A stretch of DNA of 8,697 bases from Treponema sp. (GTDB lineage Bacteria > Spirochaetota > Spirochaetia > Treponematales > Breznakiellaceae): contig JAISWN010000351.1 in the NCBI GenBank assembly GCA_031271075.1, positions 1 through 8,697 of the forward strand. The letters are read 5' to 3'. Positions 8,454-8,697 of this stretch are shown piece after piece. Every line of letters begins with the position of its first letter. Positions within the stretch are counted from its first letter, which is position 1. Below the pieces are notes generated by a model, which worked only from the letters and a program-made list of their open reading frames with translations, was not told the origin of the DNA and did not search any database. A program made the translations under genes and the position numbers.

Positions 8454-8489
8454 AGGGTTGTACGGAAACTGGAGTTTCCGTACAACCCT
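8454..8489 (-). repeat. Perfect 17-base inverted repeat; intercistronic RNA hairpin after the binding-protein gene
   Basis: The arms AGGGTTGTACGGAAACT (8454-8470) and its exact complement (8473-8489) are separated by two bases, so the transcript would form a long stem whose top pairs open into a small loop. It begins 9 bases after the binding-protein stop and ends 13 bases before the Shine-Dalgarno sequence of the next gene. No run of U follows the stem in the direction of transcription (the next bases are AATGTTTAATCTT), so it does not look like an efficient intrinsic terminator. A stabilising 3' stem or partial terminator that raises binding-protein output over downstream genes is the likely role, as known for the malE-malF junction. 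The repeat is certain; the function is inferred. Confidence 0.85.
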
Positions 8490-8498
8490 GTTCAAAAA

Positions 8499-8697
8499 CT
8501 AATTGTTGCCGGGAACCTTGATATTGGGATCAAAGAAGAACTGGCAGGGGTTTTCCGGGCCCGGATGGGGATATGCGTAAGACCAGGGCATTTCCGGAGG
8601 AGTGTTGACAAAGTTGTTCCGTACTATGCCGTAACTGTCGCCTTCCCAGAGGATACCAATGTGGTAAAATTGATCCGCCGTAATTTCGAGCAGCTCT
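8499..8697 (-). CDS. Extracellular solute-binding protein, family 5-like, C-terminal fragment (start outside window)
   Basis: Only the last 65 residues are visible, read from the window edge to TAG at 8499-8501. They include ITADQFYHIGILWEGDSYG, RNNFVNTPPEMPWSYAYP and the ending CQFFFDPNIKVPGNN. Segments of this kind (an aromatic-rich strand, 'RNNF.N.P', then a PEN.CQFFFD tail) are the usual end of Dpp/Opp-type periplasmic binding proteins, which capture the ligand and deliver it to the permeases. Its place ahead of matching permease and ATPase genes supports this role. The signal or lipoprotein sequence and most of the ligand pocket lie outside the window, so neither anchoring nor specificity can be judged. 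The stop is 9 bases before a strong inverted repeat. Confidence 0.8.
   Translation of the reverse strand, partial: ELLEITADQFYHIGILWEGDSYGIVRNNFVNTPPEMPWSYAYPHPGPENPCQFFFDPNIKVPGNN

Noticed and set aside
8429..8485. 19-residue N-terminal extension of the GHL6-like protein from TTG 8485, or a shorter one from ATG 8452
   Set aside because: The extension is encoded by the inverted repeat and the ribosome binding site itself. No proper Shine-Dalgarno sequence precedes it, whereas ATG 8428 has GGAGGAG at good spacing.
8454..8489. Intrinsic transcription terminator
   Set aside because: The stem is strong but there is no U-run after it, and the downstream genes belong to the same functional operon and have no visible promoter of their own.
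1..8697. Insertion sequences, CRISPR arrays, tRNA or rRNA genes, riboswitches
   Set aside because: The window is almost fully covered by seven conserved-looking genes, the gaps are at most about 70 bases, and I found no direct-repeat arrays, transposase motifs or tRNA-like folds.

Overview
This window is a densely packed stretch of a bacterial operon transcribed entirely from the minus strand. Read in the direction of transcription (high to low coordinates) it runs: the last 65 residues of an extracellular solute-binding protein; a strong intercistronic hairpin; a 703-residue TIM-barrel protein of the hypothetical glycosyl hydrolase type; a 702-residue GH42 beta-galactosidase-like enzyme; and four subunits of a peptide/oligosaccharide (Dpp/Opp-type) ABC importer in the order DppC-like permease, DppD-like ATPase, DppF-like ATPase, DppB-like permease. 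The last permease is cut by the window edge within a few residues of its expected end. No gap between genes exceeds about 70 bases, and no plus-strand gene is supported.

The genes fit one job. A binding protein captures an oligosaccharide or glycoconjugate outside the membrane, two permeases and two ATPases import it, and two glycosidase-family proteins without signal peptides process it in the cytoplasm. Dpp/Opp-type importers often carry sugars rather than peptides when linked to glycosidase genes, and that is the likelier reading here. The substrate cannot be read from the sequence; a beta-galactoside or another plant-type beta-linked oligosaccharide is only a guess based on GH42.

Gene ends support a single transcript. 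Two junctions are ATGA overlaps (DppD/DppF and DppF/DppB). The two enzyme genes are 8 bases apart, with a Shine-Dalgarno sequence overlapping the upstream stop codon. The exception is the binding-protein/enzyme junction, which holds a perfect 17-base inverted repeat and could set a high ratio of binding protein to the other products.

The organism is a bacterium with roughly balanced GC content, clear AGGAGG-type ribosome binding sites and the standard genetic code (TGA is used as stop). Mixed CGG/AGG arginine and frequent ATA isoleucine codons, together with this gene content, would suit a gut spirochaete of the Treponema type, but that assignment is a weak inference. The operon promoter and the end of the transcript lie outside the window.
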